From positions 1-64,000 of the forward strand of contig NZ_BPQO01000015.1 of assembly GCF_022179285.1 (NCBI RefSeq): a stretch of DNA of 64,000 nt. The letters are read 5' to 3'. This document shows, one piece after another, positions 7,637 through 16,000 of the stretch. The notes under the pieces are model-generated. The model was not told where the DNA came from, searched no databases, and was given only the letters and a program-made list of their open reading frames with translations. The DNA is from Methylobacterium hispanicum (GTDB taxonomy: Bacteria; Pseudomonadota; Alphaproteobacteria; Rhizobiales; Beijerinckiaceae). Each line of letters begins with the position of its first letter. The stretch's first letter is position 1. A program made the translations under genes and the position numbers.

Positions 7637-8176
7637 ATGACCGACCGATCCTTTCCCCCCGCTCTGGAGGCGGCGGGCATCATCGGCACATGGCAGACCG
7701 ACGTCGCGGCCGGCCGCTCGATCCTCGATGACGGGGCCGCGGCGCTGATGGCGGGCGACGCGGGGCTCGCCGGCAAGCCGCTCACCCTCGACGTGGCGCT
7801 CGGGCGCATCCACCCGGACGACCGCGACTGGGTGTTCGCGCAGATCCGCCGGGCCCGGCGCGCGGGCGGCCCGTTCGCGGCGGAGTTCCGCGTGCACGGG
7901 CCGGACGGCGTGCGCTGGGTGCTCAACCAGGGCCGCCTGCCCGAGGAGGGCGCGGGCGGCCTGGGCTACGGGACCTACATCGACACGACGCACCGCCACC
8001 GGGACCCGGCCGAGGGGCCGGACGCCGAGCGGCGCGACTGGCTGGAGGTCGCGGCCGACCACTGCATCGCGGCCCGCGAGGCGATCGACCGGAGCGGCAA
8101 GCCGTTCCTGCGCCTCCTCATCGACGCGCTGCTCCTCGAGATCGGCCGCCTCCTGGTGCGCCGCCGCTCGCACTGA
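7637..8176 (+). CDS. Small PAS-domain protein
   Basis: A 179-residue protein with one PAS fold of the PAS_3 type at about residues 10-120: GTWQTDV, GRIHPDDRDWV, then AEFRVHGPDGVRWVLNQGR and YGTYIDTTHRHR are the usual strands. The remainder is helical (LRLLIDALLLEIGRLLVRR) with no kinase, cyclase or HTH domain, so it is a stand-alone sensor or adaptor. It is convergent with the capsid gene, 16 bases apart, and lies inside the GTA cluster. Confidence 0.8.
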   Translation: MTDRSFPPALEAAGIIGTWQTDVAAGRSILDDGAAALMAGDAGLAGKPLTLDVALGRIHPDDRDWVFAQIRRARRAGGPFAAEFRVHGPDGVRWVLNQGRLPEEGAGGLGYGTYIDTTHRHRDPAEGPDAERRDWLEVAADHCIAAREAIDRSGKPFLRLLIDALLLEIGRLLVRRRSH

Positions 8177-8192
8177 GGCGGCGGCGCCTCCG

Positions 8193-9440
8193 TCAGGCGA
8201 ACTTCAGCAGCTTGATCGCCGCGAAGTCCTGCACCCCGCCGCCGACGCGCTTCGTGGTGTAGAACAGCACGTAGGGCTTGGCGGAGTAGGGGTCGCGCAG
8301 CACCCTGAGGCCCGCCCGGTCGACCACGAGGTAGCCGCGCCGGAAATCGCCGAAGGCCACCGCGAGGCTGCCCGCGGCGATGTCGGGCATCGCCTCGGCC
8401 TCGGTGACCGGAAAGCCCATCAGGGTGGCGGGCGTGCCGGCGGCGGCGGGCGGCTGCCAGAGGTAGTTGCCGTCGCCGTCCTTCAGCTTGCGGATCACGG
8501 CTTGCGTGCGCCGGTTCATCACGAAGCCGGCGTTCTGGCGGTAGCCGCCCGGGAGCGCGTAGACGAGGTCGATCAGCACGTCGGCCGGGGCCGCGTTCGG
8601 GAAGGCGCCGGCCGCGCCCGTGCCGACGCAGCCGAGCTTGCCCGGCACCCAGGCGGCGTTGGCGACCGTGTCGTAGGCCAGGAATCCCCTGGGCCGGCTC
8701 ACCCCGTTGCCGGTGACGAAGGCCACGCTCTCCTGCTCGGCGAAGGCCGTCTCGACCTCGTCGGCGAGCCACGCGTCGAGATCGACCACCGCGTCGTCGA
8801 GGAGCGTCTGGGTCGCCGCCGGCATGGCGTAGAGCTCCATCGCCGGAAAGGCGATCTCGGAGAGCCCCGGCCCGGCGGTCTCGGGGCGCGGGGCCGTCTC
8901 GGCGACCCAGCCCGCGCCCGGCGCCGCGGTCGCGACCGCGCGCTTGTAGAGCCCGCCCGAGATGGTGCGCTGGCCCGCGATCGCGCGGATCGGCGAGCGC
9001 TCGGCGAGGCGGCGCAGCACCGCGCGCTCCACGGTCTCGGGCACGAGGTAGCCGCCGTCGGGGCCGGAGCCTGCCGACAGCGCCTTGGCCTCCAGGCCTT
9101 TGAGGCCGCCGCTCTCGCCGGCCCGGACGTAGAGGTCGAAGGCCGCCTTGTGCTCCTCGGCCAGGCCGTCGCGGGGGGCGGGGCCGGCCAGCAGCGGCGG
9201 GCGCGCCCGGTCGAGGCTGAGCCGGTCGAGCCGGGTGCGGGCCTGCTCGAGGGCCGCGTCGATGCGGGCGAGCTTCTCCTCGGTCAGCGGGTCGGCGCCG
9301 GAGCGGCGCTCGATCCGGCCGAGGCGGGCATCGTTCTCGGCCTTGAAGGCGTCGAAGGCGCGGGCGAGGTCCTCGAGCGCGCCCTGGGCCTCGGCGCCGG
9401 TGCCGGCCTTGGTCTCGTAGGTGGGTTCGGCGTGCGTCAT
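8193..9440 (-). CDS. GTA gp5-like HK97-family major capsid protein
   Basis: A 415-residue HK97-fold capsid protein. Residues 1-110 are a charged helical scaffold-like delta domain (ALEDLARAFDAFKAENDARL); the mature part begins around the family motif GSGPDGGYLVPETVE. AFVTGNGVSRPRGFL and MGFPVTEAEAMPDI are conserved landmarks. In RcGTA the N-terminal part is removed by the gp4 protease, whose gene overlaps this one by ATGA. Length agrees with other GTA capsids. Confidence 0.95.
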   Translation of the reverse strand: MTHAEPTYETKAGTGAEAQGALEDLARAFDAFKAENDARLGRIERRSGADPLTEEKLARIDAALEQARTRLDRLSLDRARPPLLAGPAPRDGLAEEHKAAFDLYVRAGESGGLKGLEAKALSAGSGPDGGYLVPETVERAVLRRLAERSPIRAIAGQRTISGGLYKRAVATAAPGAGWVAETAPRPETAGPGLSEIAFPAMELYAMPAATQTLLDDAVVDLDAWLADEVETAFAEQESVAFVTGNGVSRPRGFLAYDTVANAAWVPGKLGCVGTGAAGAFPNAAPADVLIDLVYALPGGYRQNAGFVMNRRTQAVIRKLKDGDGNYLWQPPAAAGTPATLMGFPVTEAEAMPDIAAGSLAVAFGDFRRGYLVVDRAGLRVLRDPYSAKPYVLFYTTKRVGGGVQDFAAIKLLKFA

Positions 9441-9922
9441 GCTCTCTCTCCGGTGAGGCTGGCGGGCGCGATCCGCCGGGCGAGGTCGCGCATCTTGAGG
9501 CCGAGGGGGCGGTCGAGCCGCGCCCCCGGCAGAAGCGGGAAGGTGACGAGCGAGATCTCCCAGAGATCGACCGCCCGCAGGTGGCGGTAGCCGGCCCGGT
9601 CGGGCGCGGCGCTCACCGGGCGGAAGCCGATCGAGAGCCCGTCGAGCGCCCCCTGGCGGATCAGCGCGTCGAGTTCGCGGGCGCGCCGGACCGCCGGGTT
9701 GAGCCGGCCGGCGACGCGCAGGCCGCGGGCGTCCTCCCGGATCTCGAGCCAGACGCCGACGGGCTCGGCCGGGTCGTGCTGGAACAGCATGCGCACGCCG
9801 GCCGCCCCGCGGGCCCGCAGGCTCTGCGCGAAGGCACCCGGCGCGACGACGTCGCGGCCGAGATCGGGTTGCCCGAACAGGCTGGCGTAGCCGGTGACGA
9901 GACCGTCCGTGTGCGGCACCAT
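9437..9922 (-). CDS. GTA gp4-like HK97 prohead protease
   Basis: A 161-residue U35-type prohead protease. It has GYASLFGQPDLGRDVVAPGAF, RMLFQHDPAEPVGVW with the catalytic His, and the serine motif GALDGLSIGF followed by LWEISLVTFP. It matures the capsid protein encoded next to it. Start ATG 9922 lies 15 bases after the portal stop. No separate gp3.5 gene lies between portal and protease. Confidence 0.93.
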   Translation of the reverse strand: MVPHTDGLVTGYASLFGQPDLGRDVVAPGAFAQSLRARGAAGVRMLFQHDPAEPVGVWLEIREDARGLRVAGRLNPAVRRARELDALIRQGALDGLSIGFRPVSAAPDRAGYRHLRAVDLWEISLVTFPLLPGARLDRPLGLKMRDLARRIAPASLTGERA

Positions 9923-9936
9923 GTCGGCTCCTCCCC

Positions 9937-11112
9937 TCAGGCGCCCGGGCCGTAGCCCACGGCCTCGCGCTTCTCGGCGGCCGAGAGGAAGTCGGCCGCG
10001 CCGACCCGCCGCCAGAGCGATTCCCGCTCGGCGGCCAGCGCCTCGATCCGGTCGAGGTCGGGCTCCAGGGCGGCCTCGCCGAAGGCGGGGCCGAGCCAGT
10101 GCGCGAGGCTCTCGGCCGTGCGCCGCACCAGCGGGATCAGGGTCTGGCGGTAGAAGGCGCGGTTGGCCTCGGCGTAGTTCGCGTGGGTGTTGTCGCCGGG
10201 CAGGCCCAGCAGCAGGGGCGGCACGCCGAAGGCCAGGGCGATCTCGCGGGCGGCGGCGTGCTTGGCCTCGACGAAGTCCATCTCGCGCGGCGAGAGCGCC
10301 AGCGGCTTCCAGTCGAGCCCGCCCTCGAGCAGCAGCGGGCGGCCGGCGTTGGCGGCACCCTGGTAGTTCGCCTCGAGCTCGCCCTTGAGCCGGTCGAACT
10401 GCGCCTCGGAGAGGTGGGCCTGGCCCCCGAAGACCAAGGCGCCCGAGGGCCGGGCGGCGTTGTCGAGGAGCGCCTTGTTCCAGGCGCCGGCGGCGTTGTG
10501 GATGTCGAGCGCGGTCGCGGCCGCCTCGATCGGGGCGAGCCCGGCGAGGTCGTCCTCCGGGTTGAACAGGGCGAGGTGCAGGATCGGCGGCACCGGGCCG
10601 GCCTGCTCGTAGCGGCGCGCCCGCGCGCCGTCGCCGTACAGGTAGGCGACCGGCCAGCCGTCCGGCCCCGGCACCGGGCGCACCCGCTCGGGGCGCAGGC
10701 CGAACAGCGCGCGCGGGGTGCCGTCCAGGCTGACCTGCTCCAGGTAGGCGTTCCCGCCCAGCAGCAGCCGCGCGTAGAGGGTCTCCAGCAGCCGGGTGCC
10801 GTCCTCGCGGGGGTTCGGCCGGGCCAGCAGCGCGGCCAGCGCGTCCCCGCCCGCACCCGACGGCACCAGCGGCACGCTCGCGGCGCTGTCGGCCACGAGC
10901 CGCACCGCGCGGTGCACCACCGCGTTGCGGCCGTAGCCGGCGCGGGCGAGCGCGGTGGCGTCGCGCGCGGTCCAGGAGGCGCGGCCGCCGCCGTAGAGGG
11001 CGACCTGCGGGCCGGCGAGGGCCGCGCCCTTCCGGTCGAGGCCGGCGGCGGGGTCCGGCCGCGCCGGGACGTAGCCGGCGGCCCGCGCCAGCCGGGTGAG
11101 CAGGGTGGGCAT
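9937..11112 (-). CDS. GTA gp3-like HK97-family portal protein
   Basis: A 391-residue portal protein (HK97 family). Typical segments are VHRAVRLVADSAASVPLVP, LLLGGNAYLEQVSLDG, HLALFNPEDDLAGLAPIEAA and the C-terminal region with GVPPLLLGLPGDNTHANYAEA. Twelve copies would form the DNA entry ring. ATG 11112 gives the expected length. It should follow the large terminase directly; instead two plus-strand genes intervene. A small plus-strand secreted protein starts divergently about 160 bases away. Confidence 0.94.
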   Translation of the reverse strand: MPTLLTRLARAAGYVPARPDPAAGLDRKGAALAGPQVALYGGGRASWTARDATALARAGYGRNAVVHRAVRLVADSAASVPLVPSGAGGDALAALLARPNPREDGTRLLETLYARLLLGGNAYLEQVSLDGTPRALFGLRPERVRPVPGPDGWPVAYLYGDGARARRYEQAGPVPPILHLALFNPEDDLAGLAPIEAAATALDIHNAAGAWNKALLDNAARPSGALVFGGQAHLSEAQFDRLKGELEANYQGAANAGRPLLLEGGLDWKPLALSPREMDFVEAKHAAAREIALAFGVPPLLLGLPGDNTHANYAEANRAFYRQTLIPLVRRTAESLAHWLGPAFGEAALEPDLDRIEALAAERESLWRRVGAADFLSAAEKREAVGYGPGA

Positions 11113-11272
11113 GGCGGGTCTCGATCTCGTCGGTTGGGGGGAGGCGGGGGCCGATCTCGCAGCCGTGACGGGTGCGGTGCGGGATCGACGGATCCTTTGC
11201 GCGGGCGCGGTGTTTGTGTGTCCGGGTACGGGGACAGAATTCCTCTGTCGCCGCAGACGGGAATGCCATCCG

Positions 11273-11551
11273 ATGAAGACGATCCTCCTGGCCGCCGCCG
11301 CGGTGGCCGCCCTCGCCCTGCCGGCCTCGGCGCAGGCGGTGATCGAGACCCCGACCAGCACCACGGTCGTGGTGCCGCCCGGCGCGCCGGGCGTGCTGAC
11401 GCCCCAGACCGGATCGACCGGCGACGAGGGCGCGCTCAGCTACTCGCCGACCGGTCGGGCGGCGGACGTGATCTCGAACGACTCGGCGGCGGCCGGCAAT
11501 GCCGGCCAGCCCTCGCGCGTCGCGCCCCAGGGCGGCGGCGGCGGTCGCTGA
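11273..11551 (+). CDS. Small secreted protein, unknown function
   Basis: 92 residues with a clear signal peptide (MKTILLAAAAVAALALPASA then QA). The mature part is rich in Thr, Ser, Gly and Pro (VVVPPGAPGVLTPQTGS) and ends in a Gly run and Arg; it looks disordered. No family recognised. ATG 11273 is chosen because it begins the signal peptide. It sits on the opposite strand inside the GTA cluster, between portal and DJ-1 genes. Confidence 0.7.
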   Translation: MKTILLAAAAVAALALPASAQAVIETPTSTTVVVPPGAPGVLTPQTGSTGDEGALSYSPTGRAADVISNDSAAAGNAGQPSRVAPQGGGGGR

Positions 11552-11667
11552 GCCCGGCGGGCGCGGCCCTCGCCGCGCCCCTCGCCGGATCCCGCGCCGA
11601 ACCCCTGGTCCTCCGGCCGGCGAGGGCGGATAATGCCCGCGGCCAGACAGGGGTGAGGCGAGCGGCG

Positions 11668-12342
11668 ATGCGCTTCGGCATTCTGATGTTTCCGGACCTG
11701 ATGCAGCTCGACCTCGCGGGGCCGGCCGAGGTGTTCGGCGCGGTGCCGGGCGCGGAGCTGCACCTGATCTGGAAGACGCCCGCGCCCGTCACGAACAGCG
11801 CGGGCTGGCGCATGGTGCCGACCACGACCTTCGCCGACTGCCCGCCGCTGGACGTGATCTGCGTGCCGGGCGGGCGCGGCCAGGTCGCGCTGATGGACGA
11901 CGACGAGACGCTCGGCTTCCTGCGCCTGCAATCGGCGGGCGCGCGCTTCACCACCTCGGTCTGCACCGGCTCGCTGGTGCTCGGCGCGGCCGGGCTGCTG
12001 CGCGGCTACCGGGCGGCCTGCCACTGGATGTCGCGCGACCAGCTCGCGCTGCTCGGCGCGATCCCGGTGGCCGAGCGCGTGGTGCGCGACCGGGACCGGA
12101 TCACCGGCGGCGGCGTCACGGCGGGCATCGATTTCGGCCTCGCGGTCGTGGCCGAGCTCTGCGGCCCCGAGGCCGCCAAGCTCGTCCAGCTCGGCCTGGA
12201 ATACGACCCGGCCCCGCCCTTCTCGGCCGGCTCGCCGGAGGGCGCCGGGCCGGCGCTCGTGGCCGAGGCCAAGGCGCGGGCGAGGGGGCGGCAGGAGCAG
12301 CGGTTGGCGGCGACGCGGGCGGCGGCGGAGCGGTTGGGTTAG
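11668..12342 (+). CDS. DJ-1/PfpI family protein, isonitrile hydratase-like
   Basis: A 224-residue class I glutamine amidotransferase-like protein of the DJ-1/PfpI superfamily. It starts FGILMFPDLMQLDLAGPAEV, has VICVPGGRG, and the nucleophile elbow with Cys99 (TSVCTGSLVLG), followed by CHWMSRDQLALLG. This pattern fits the isonitrile hydratase (InhA)-like subgroup, which hydrates isonitriles to N-formyl compounds; substrate here is unproven. It is convergent with the large terminase gene. Confidence 0.85.
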   Translation: MRFGILMFPDLMQLDLAGPAEVFGAVPGAELHLIWKTPAPVTNSAGWRMVPTTTFADCPPLDVICVPGGRGQVALMDDDETLGFLRLQSAGARFTTSVCTGSLVLGAAGLLRGYRAACHWMSRDQLALLGAIPVAERVVRDRDRITGGGVTAGIDFGLAVVAELCGPEAAKLVQLGLEYDPAPPFSAGSPEGAGPALVAEAKARARGRQEQRLAATRAAAERLG

Positions 12343-12649
12343 TGCGGCGTTTTACTGCTCCGCTCCTCCCCGGGACATGGATCGATGGTGGTCCCGGCGC
12401 TCTGCGTGAGCGTGCTGCATAATAACGCGATGCCATAAGCGCGCAGCGCCTACGACATGATCGGCTATGGCAGGAAAGCGGGGACAACCCGCCCCAACAA
12501 GATAGAGGCTACCTGCCGACCGGGCAACAAAAGGTTAAAATGCATTAACTTTTATCAATCCTCAACCTCAACGCTTTTGGGTGAGGTTGCTGCATAATAC
12601 CGGAGAGATCGGTCCTCGAGGCTCAACCTCAAGCTCCTAGACCGCCCGC
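12343..12649. other. AT-richer gap between DJ-1 and terminase genes
   Basis: About 300 bases, clearly lower in GC at 12415-12600. The 12-base word TGCTGCATAATA occurs twice (near 12413 and 12589), CTCAACCTCAA occurs twice, and GTTAA/TTAAC arms flank AATGCA at 12534-12549. A hairpin lies at 12563-12589. No gene seen. Confidence 0.6.
12563..12589. terminator. Hairpin between convergent genes
   Basis: CAACCTCA (12563-12570) pairs perfectly with TGAGGTTG (12582-12589) around an 11-base loop containing TTTT. It lies between the convergent DJ-1 and terminase genes and may end transcription; there is no clean T-tract on either side. Confidence 0.35.
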
Positions 12650-14074
12650 TCACAGCCCCCGGATTCGCGGCGCCCCGCCCCCGTCCAGCAGAAGCGCCGT
12701 CACCGCCCAGACCAGCGCGTCGAGCCGGTCCGGCGAACCGCCACCACTCAGCCCATCCGGCCCGAAATCGCAGAGCTCGTCCTCCAGCGCCGGGAACGCC
12801 CCAGCATGGTGCACCCGCCCCTGCGCGTAGAGCAGCGAGACCGGCTCGGCCCGCAGGAACTTGCCGCGCGTGGCCCGCACGGGCGTGACCTGCACGGCCG
12901 GGTCGCACTGGCGCAGCACGGCGCTGGCCATCTCGCCGCCCTGGTTCACCTCGACCACCAGCGCGTCCGCCGCGAGGCGGTGGTAGAGCGCGAGCGCGGC
13001 GCCGGCCCAGGCCTCCGGGGTGGCGCGGGGCAGGCTGGCGTCGGCCAGCACGTAGGCGTGCTCGCCCGCCACCCCCGCGGCGACGAGGCCGCAGGCGTCC
13101 GAGCGGGCGCCGGAGGTCGCCGGCGGATCGACCGCGACCACGATCCGGGCGAGCGCGGGCGCGGCCGCCACGCGGGCGGCCTCGATCCCGGCCCGGCTCC
13201 AGAGCGCGTCGGGGCGGTCCTCGATCAACTCGCCGTCGAGTTCCTGCCGGCCGAGACGGGTGCCGCCGTAGCGCGCCGTCACGGTCTCCAGGAAGGCGGG
13301 GGCGAGGTGCGCGGCGTTGTCGTGGGTGCGGGCGCGGCTCACCGCCGTGCGGGGGGCCGCCAGCAGCCGCCGGAGCAGCGGGATCGGCCGCGGCGTGGTG
13401 GTGACGAGGGCGCGCGGGTGGCGCCCGAGCCGCAGGCCGAACTGCAGCATGTCGAAGGCGGCCTCGGGCCGGGGCCACTTGGCCAGCTCGTCGCACCACG
13501 CGGCGCCGAACTGGGGGCCGCGGAGCGAATCCGGGTCCTCCGCGGAGAAGCCCTGCGCCACCGCGCCGTTCGGCCAGGTGAGCCGGCGCCGGCTCGGCGA
13601 CCAGCGGGGCCTCGGGCCCCGCGCCGGGATGCCCAGCAGCCCCGAGGGGCCCTCGACCATCACCTCGCGCAGGTCCGCGAAGGTCTCGGCCACCAGGGCG
13701 ATGCGCCCGACGGGCTCGGCCGTGAAGGCCGGATCGCCCCGGGCCAGCGCATCGACCCACTCCGCCCCCGTGCGGGTCTTGCCGCAGCCGCGCCCGCCGA
13801 CCACGGCCCAGAGCGTCCAGGGCTCCGCCTCCGGGCAGGGCGGCAGGCAGGGCGGCAGCTGGTCGGGCCGGGCCTGGAACAGCCAGTCACGCGCCAGCGC
13901 CCGCAGCGCCGGGGCCGGCAGGCCGCCGAGCGCGCGGGCGAGCGCCGCCTCGCCGAGCTGCGCCGGCCAGGCGGCGCGCGAGTGCCGCGCGCAGGGCCGG
14001 CAGGTCGTCGGCGAGGTTCCCGGCGCCGTCCTCGGCGTCCTCGCGGGCAAGGTCGTCGCGCCCCGGCTCGCCAT
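12650..14074 (-). CDS. GTA gp2-like terminase large subunit
   Basis: A 474-residue DNA-packaging motor. The ATPase has a Walker A motif GGRGCGKT at about residues 93-100, with the Walker B region GAAWCDELAKW; TTTPRPIPLLRRLL is the coupling motif. The nuclease half contains VAVDPPAT, VVEVNQGGEM and the C-terminal acidic SPDRLDALVWA. Start ATG 14074 has a strong G-rich ribosome site but overlaps the small-terminase gene by 188 bases; the first 34 residues look unlike protein of this family, so the true N-terminus may be shorter or reached by frameshift. Confidence 0.92.
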   Translation of the reverse strand: MASRGATTLPARTPRTAPGTSPTTCRPCARHSRAAWPAQLGEAALARALGGLPAPALRALARDWLFQARPDQLPPCLPPCPEAEPWTLWAVVGGRGCGKTRTGAEWVDALARGDPAFTAEPVGRIALVAETFADLREVMVEGPSGLLGIPARGPRPRWSPSRRRLTWPNGAVAQGFSAEDPDSLRGPQFGAAWCDELAKWPRPEAAFDMLQFGLRLGRHPRALVTTTPRPIPLLRRLLAAPRTAVSRARTHDNAAHLAPAFLETVTARYGGTRLGRQELDGELIEDRPDALWSRAGIEAARVAAAPALARIVVAVDPPATSGARSDACGLVAAGVAGEHAYVLADASLPRATPEAWAGAALALYHRLAADALVVEVNQGGEMASAVLRQCDPAVQVTPVRATRGKFLRAEPVSLLYAQGRVHHAGAFPALEDELCDFGPDGLSGGGSPDRLDALVWAVTALLLDGGGAPRIRGL

Positions 14075-14636
14075 CGCCCCCCTCCCGCGCCTGCGCCAGT
14101 TCGTCGAGGAGCCGCTTCAGCCCGCCGAGGTCGCGCAGGACCCGGGCCGAATCGACCACCGCGGCCCCCGCGCCCGAGAGCGCGGCGTCGAAGGCCGCGA
14201 TCTGGCGGGCGACGTGCCCGCGCAGGGCCGCCCGCAGGGCCGGCCCGTCCGCCGCGGAGGCGGCGTCGAGCGGGAGGGGCGGCGGCGTGGCCGGGCCGGC
14301 GCCGCGGCGCCGCAGGGTGATGCCCAGCGCCCGGTAGAAGGCCGTCGCCGAGGTTCGCCCCACGCCGATCGCCTCGGCGAGATCCTGGGGCGCCACCCGC
14401 GGCTCGTAGTAGATGCGCGCCACCGCCTCGCGGCGCGCCTGCGGCCAGGTCGCCGGGCTGAGCTGCGAGACCCGCGGCCGCGCCCGGCGCCAGCCCTCCC
14501 GCAGGTTCCAGCCGCTCACCGTGCCGGCCGGGATCCCGAGTTCCGCCGCGATGGCGCAGATCGGCCGGTCGGTCTCGCGCAGGAGGCGGGCCGCCTCGGC
14601 GCGCTGCTCCGGCGTGTAAGGGCTTGGCCAGGCCAT
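13887..14636 (-). CDS. GTA gp1-like small terminase subunit
   Basis: A 249-residue protein with an N-terminal helix-turn-helix (PYTPEQRAEAARLLRE, AIAAELGIPAGTVSGWN) and a second helical segment (AEAIGVGRTSATAFYRALG), as in small terminase proteins that recognise or load DNA. The acidic middle (EGGDGEPGRDD) leads to an Arg/Gly/Ala-rich tail of about 40 residues that is coded in the overlap with the large terminase and looks like shadow coding; the natural protein may end earlier. Confidence 0.75.
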   Translation of the reverse strand: MAWPSPYTPEQRAEAARLLRETDRPICAIAAELGIPAGTVSGWNLREGWRRARPRVSQLSPATWPQARREAVARIYYEPRVAPQDLAEAIGVGRTSATAFYRALGITLRRRGAGPATPPPLPLDAASAADGPALRAALRGHVARQIAAFDAALSGAGAAVVDSARVLRDLGGLKRLLDELAQAREGGDGEPGRDDLAREDAEDGAGNLADDLPALRAALARRLAGAARRGGARPRARRPAGPGAAGAGA

Positions 14637-14896
14637 CCCCGCCTCTCGTCACACTTCTGGAGAATGCCTGAACCCTAACCCGGGAGCGTTGCGCTGTCAA
14701 TGATAAAAAACCGATTCTAGGCTAAAAATCTGGGATGCGGGACGTGTGCCCCCGAGCGGCCGGAGACTTTCCGCCTGGATCCGGGCTCGTCCCGGGCGGT
14801 GCCGTCGGCGGGGGGAACGGCGCTCATCCCGGCACGTTGACCGGCGCCCACCCCGCGCATGCCGGTCTGGGCGCGGGCGTCCGGGTCGGGAACAGC

Positions 14897-15934
14897 ATGG
14901 CGGTCGAGACACTAGGAGGCGCGGGGCCGGGCGAGGCCGCCGCACTGAGCGACAGTTTCCGGCGCTTCGCCGACGCGGTGCCGTTGATGATGTGGCGCTC
15001 CGATCCTGCCGGTCGGGCGATCCACCACAACGAGTGCTGGCTGGAATTCACCGGCCGCAGCCTCGACGAGGAGCTGGCCCGGGACTGGCGCGAGGGCCTG
15101 CATCCGGACGATTTCGAGCGCCACGCCCGCGTGGTCGCCGACGCCTTCGCGGCGCGCAAGCCCTTCACGGTGGAGTTCCGCCTGCGCCGGCACGACGGGG
15201 CCTATCGCTGGCTCCTCGACACGGCGCGCCCCCTGGTGGAGGAGGGCGGCTTCCGGGGCTATCTCGGCTCCTGCTTCGACATCACCGACCGCAAGCACGC
15301 CGAGGAGCATATCGAGCACGCGCTGGCCGAGAAGGAGGCGCTGCTGGCCGAGGTCTACCACCGGGTGCGCAACAACCTCCAGGTGATGGTCAGCCTGATC
15401 GGCCTCTACGGCCGGGCCGCGCCCGATCCCTGCCGCGGCTCCTTCGAGGCGCTGGGCCAGCGGGTCCGGGCGATCGCGCTGGTGCAGCAGCACCTGCACG
15501 AGGCCCCCCACATCGCCAGCATCGACCTCAAGGACTACCTCCACCGCCTAGCCTCGGGCCTCGGCCAGCTCCGGCGCGCGGGGCGGATCGGCGTGCAGGT
15601 CGGCGGCGGCGGAACGGGGCTCGTGGAGCCGCGCACCGCCAACGCGCTGGGCATGATCGTGGCCGAGATCGTGGCGGAGTGCCTGGACGCCACGGCGGAA
15701 TCGGTCGCCTGCGCGATCGCCATCGAGATCCACGCCGAGGCGGGCGGCCCGGTGCGGCTCTCGATCGTCTCGGGGGCGGGGGAGGGGGACGAGCCCGGCC
15801 GGCCCAACGTGCCGAAGCTCGGGCCGCGCCTGATCGCGGCCTACGCGGCCCAGGCCGAGATCGCCGTGACCGGGACGGCGACGGCGGCGGATCCGCTCCT
15901 GCTGCACCTGCCCGAGGCGCGAGTGCGCAACTGA
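14897..15934 (+). CDS. PAS sensor with HisKA_2 dimerisation domain and degenerate kinase domain
   Basis: 345 residues. A PAS domain (about 15-140: RFADAVPLMMWRSDPAGRA, GLHPDDFERHARV, FRLRRHDGAYRWLLDTARP) is followed by a HisKA_2 motif EVYHRVRNNLQVMVSL holding the phospho-acceptor His. The expected ATP-binding domain is poorly kept: the N-box position reads IVAEIVAECLDATA, without the usual Asn, and no Gly-rich lid is evident. ATG 14897 is chosen because the upstream reading is low-complexity. It could be an inactive or partner-dependent kinase. Confidence 0.8.
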   Translation: MAVETLGGAGPGEAAALSDSFRRFADAVPLMMWRSDPAGRAIHHNECWLEFTGRSLDEELARDWREGLHPDDFERHARVVADAFAARKPFTVEFRLRRHDGAYRWLLDTARPLVEEGGFRGYLGSCFDITDRKHAEEHIEHALAEKEALLAEVYHRVRNNLQVMVSLIGLYGRAAPDPCRGSFEALGQRVRAIALVQQHLHEAPHIASIDLKDYLHRLASGLGQLRRAGRIGVQVGGGGTGLVEPRTANALGMIVAEIVAECLDATAESVACAIAIEIHAEAGGPVRLSIVSGAGEGDEPGRPNVPKLGPRLIAAYAAQAEIAVTGTATAADPLLLHLPEARVRN

Positions 15935-16000
15935 GCCCGCTCGCAGCCGCCGCGCCGCGCCTATATAGGGCCTGACCCCCGCACCACGACGCAGGCCCGG

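Noticed and set aside
12535..12548. TTAA-AATGCA-TTAA as a CtrA box
   Set aside because: The spacer is six bases; CtrA boxes need seven.
261..14636. Active prophage
   Set aside because: No integrase, repressor, replication, holin or att site was seen; gene content and order are those of a gene-transfer agent.
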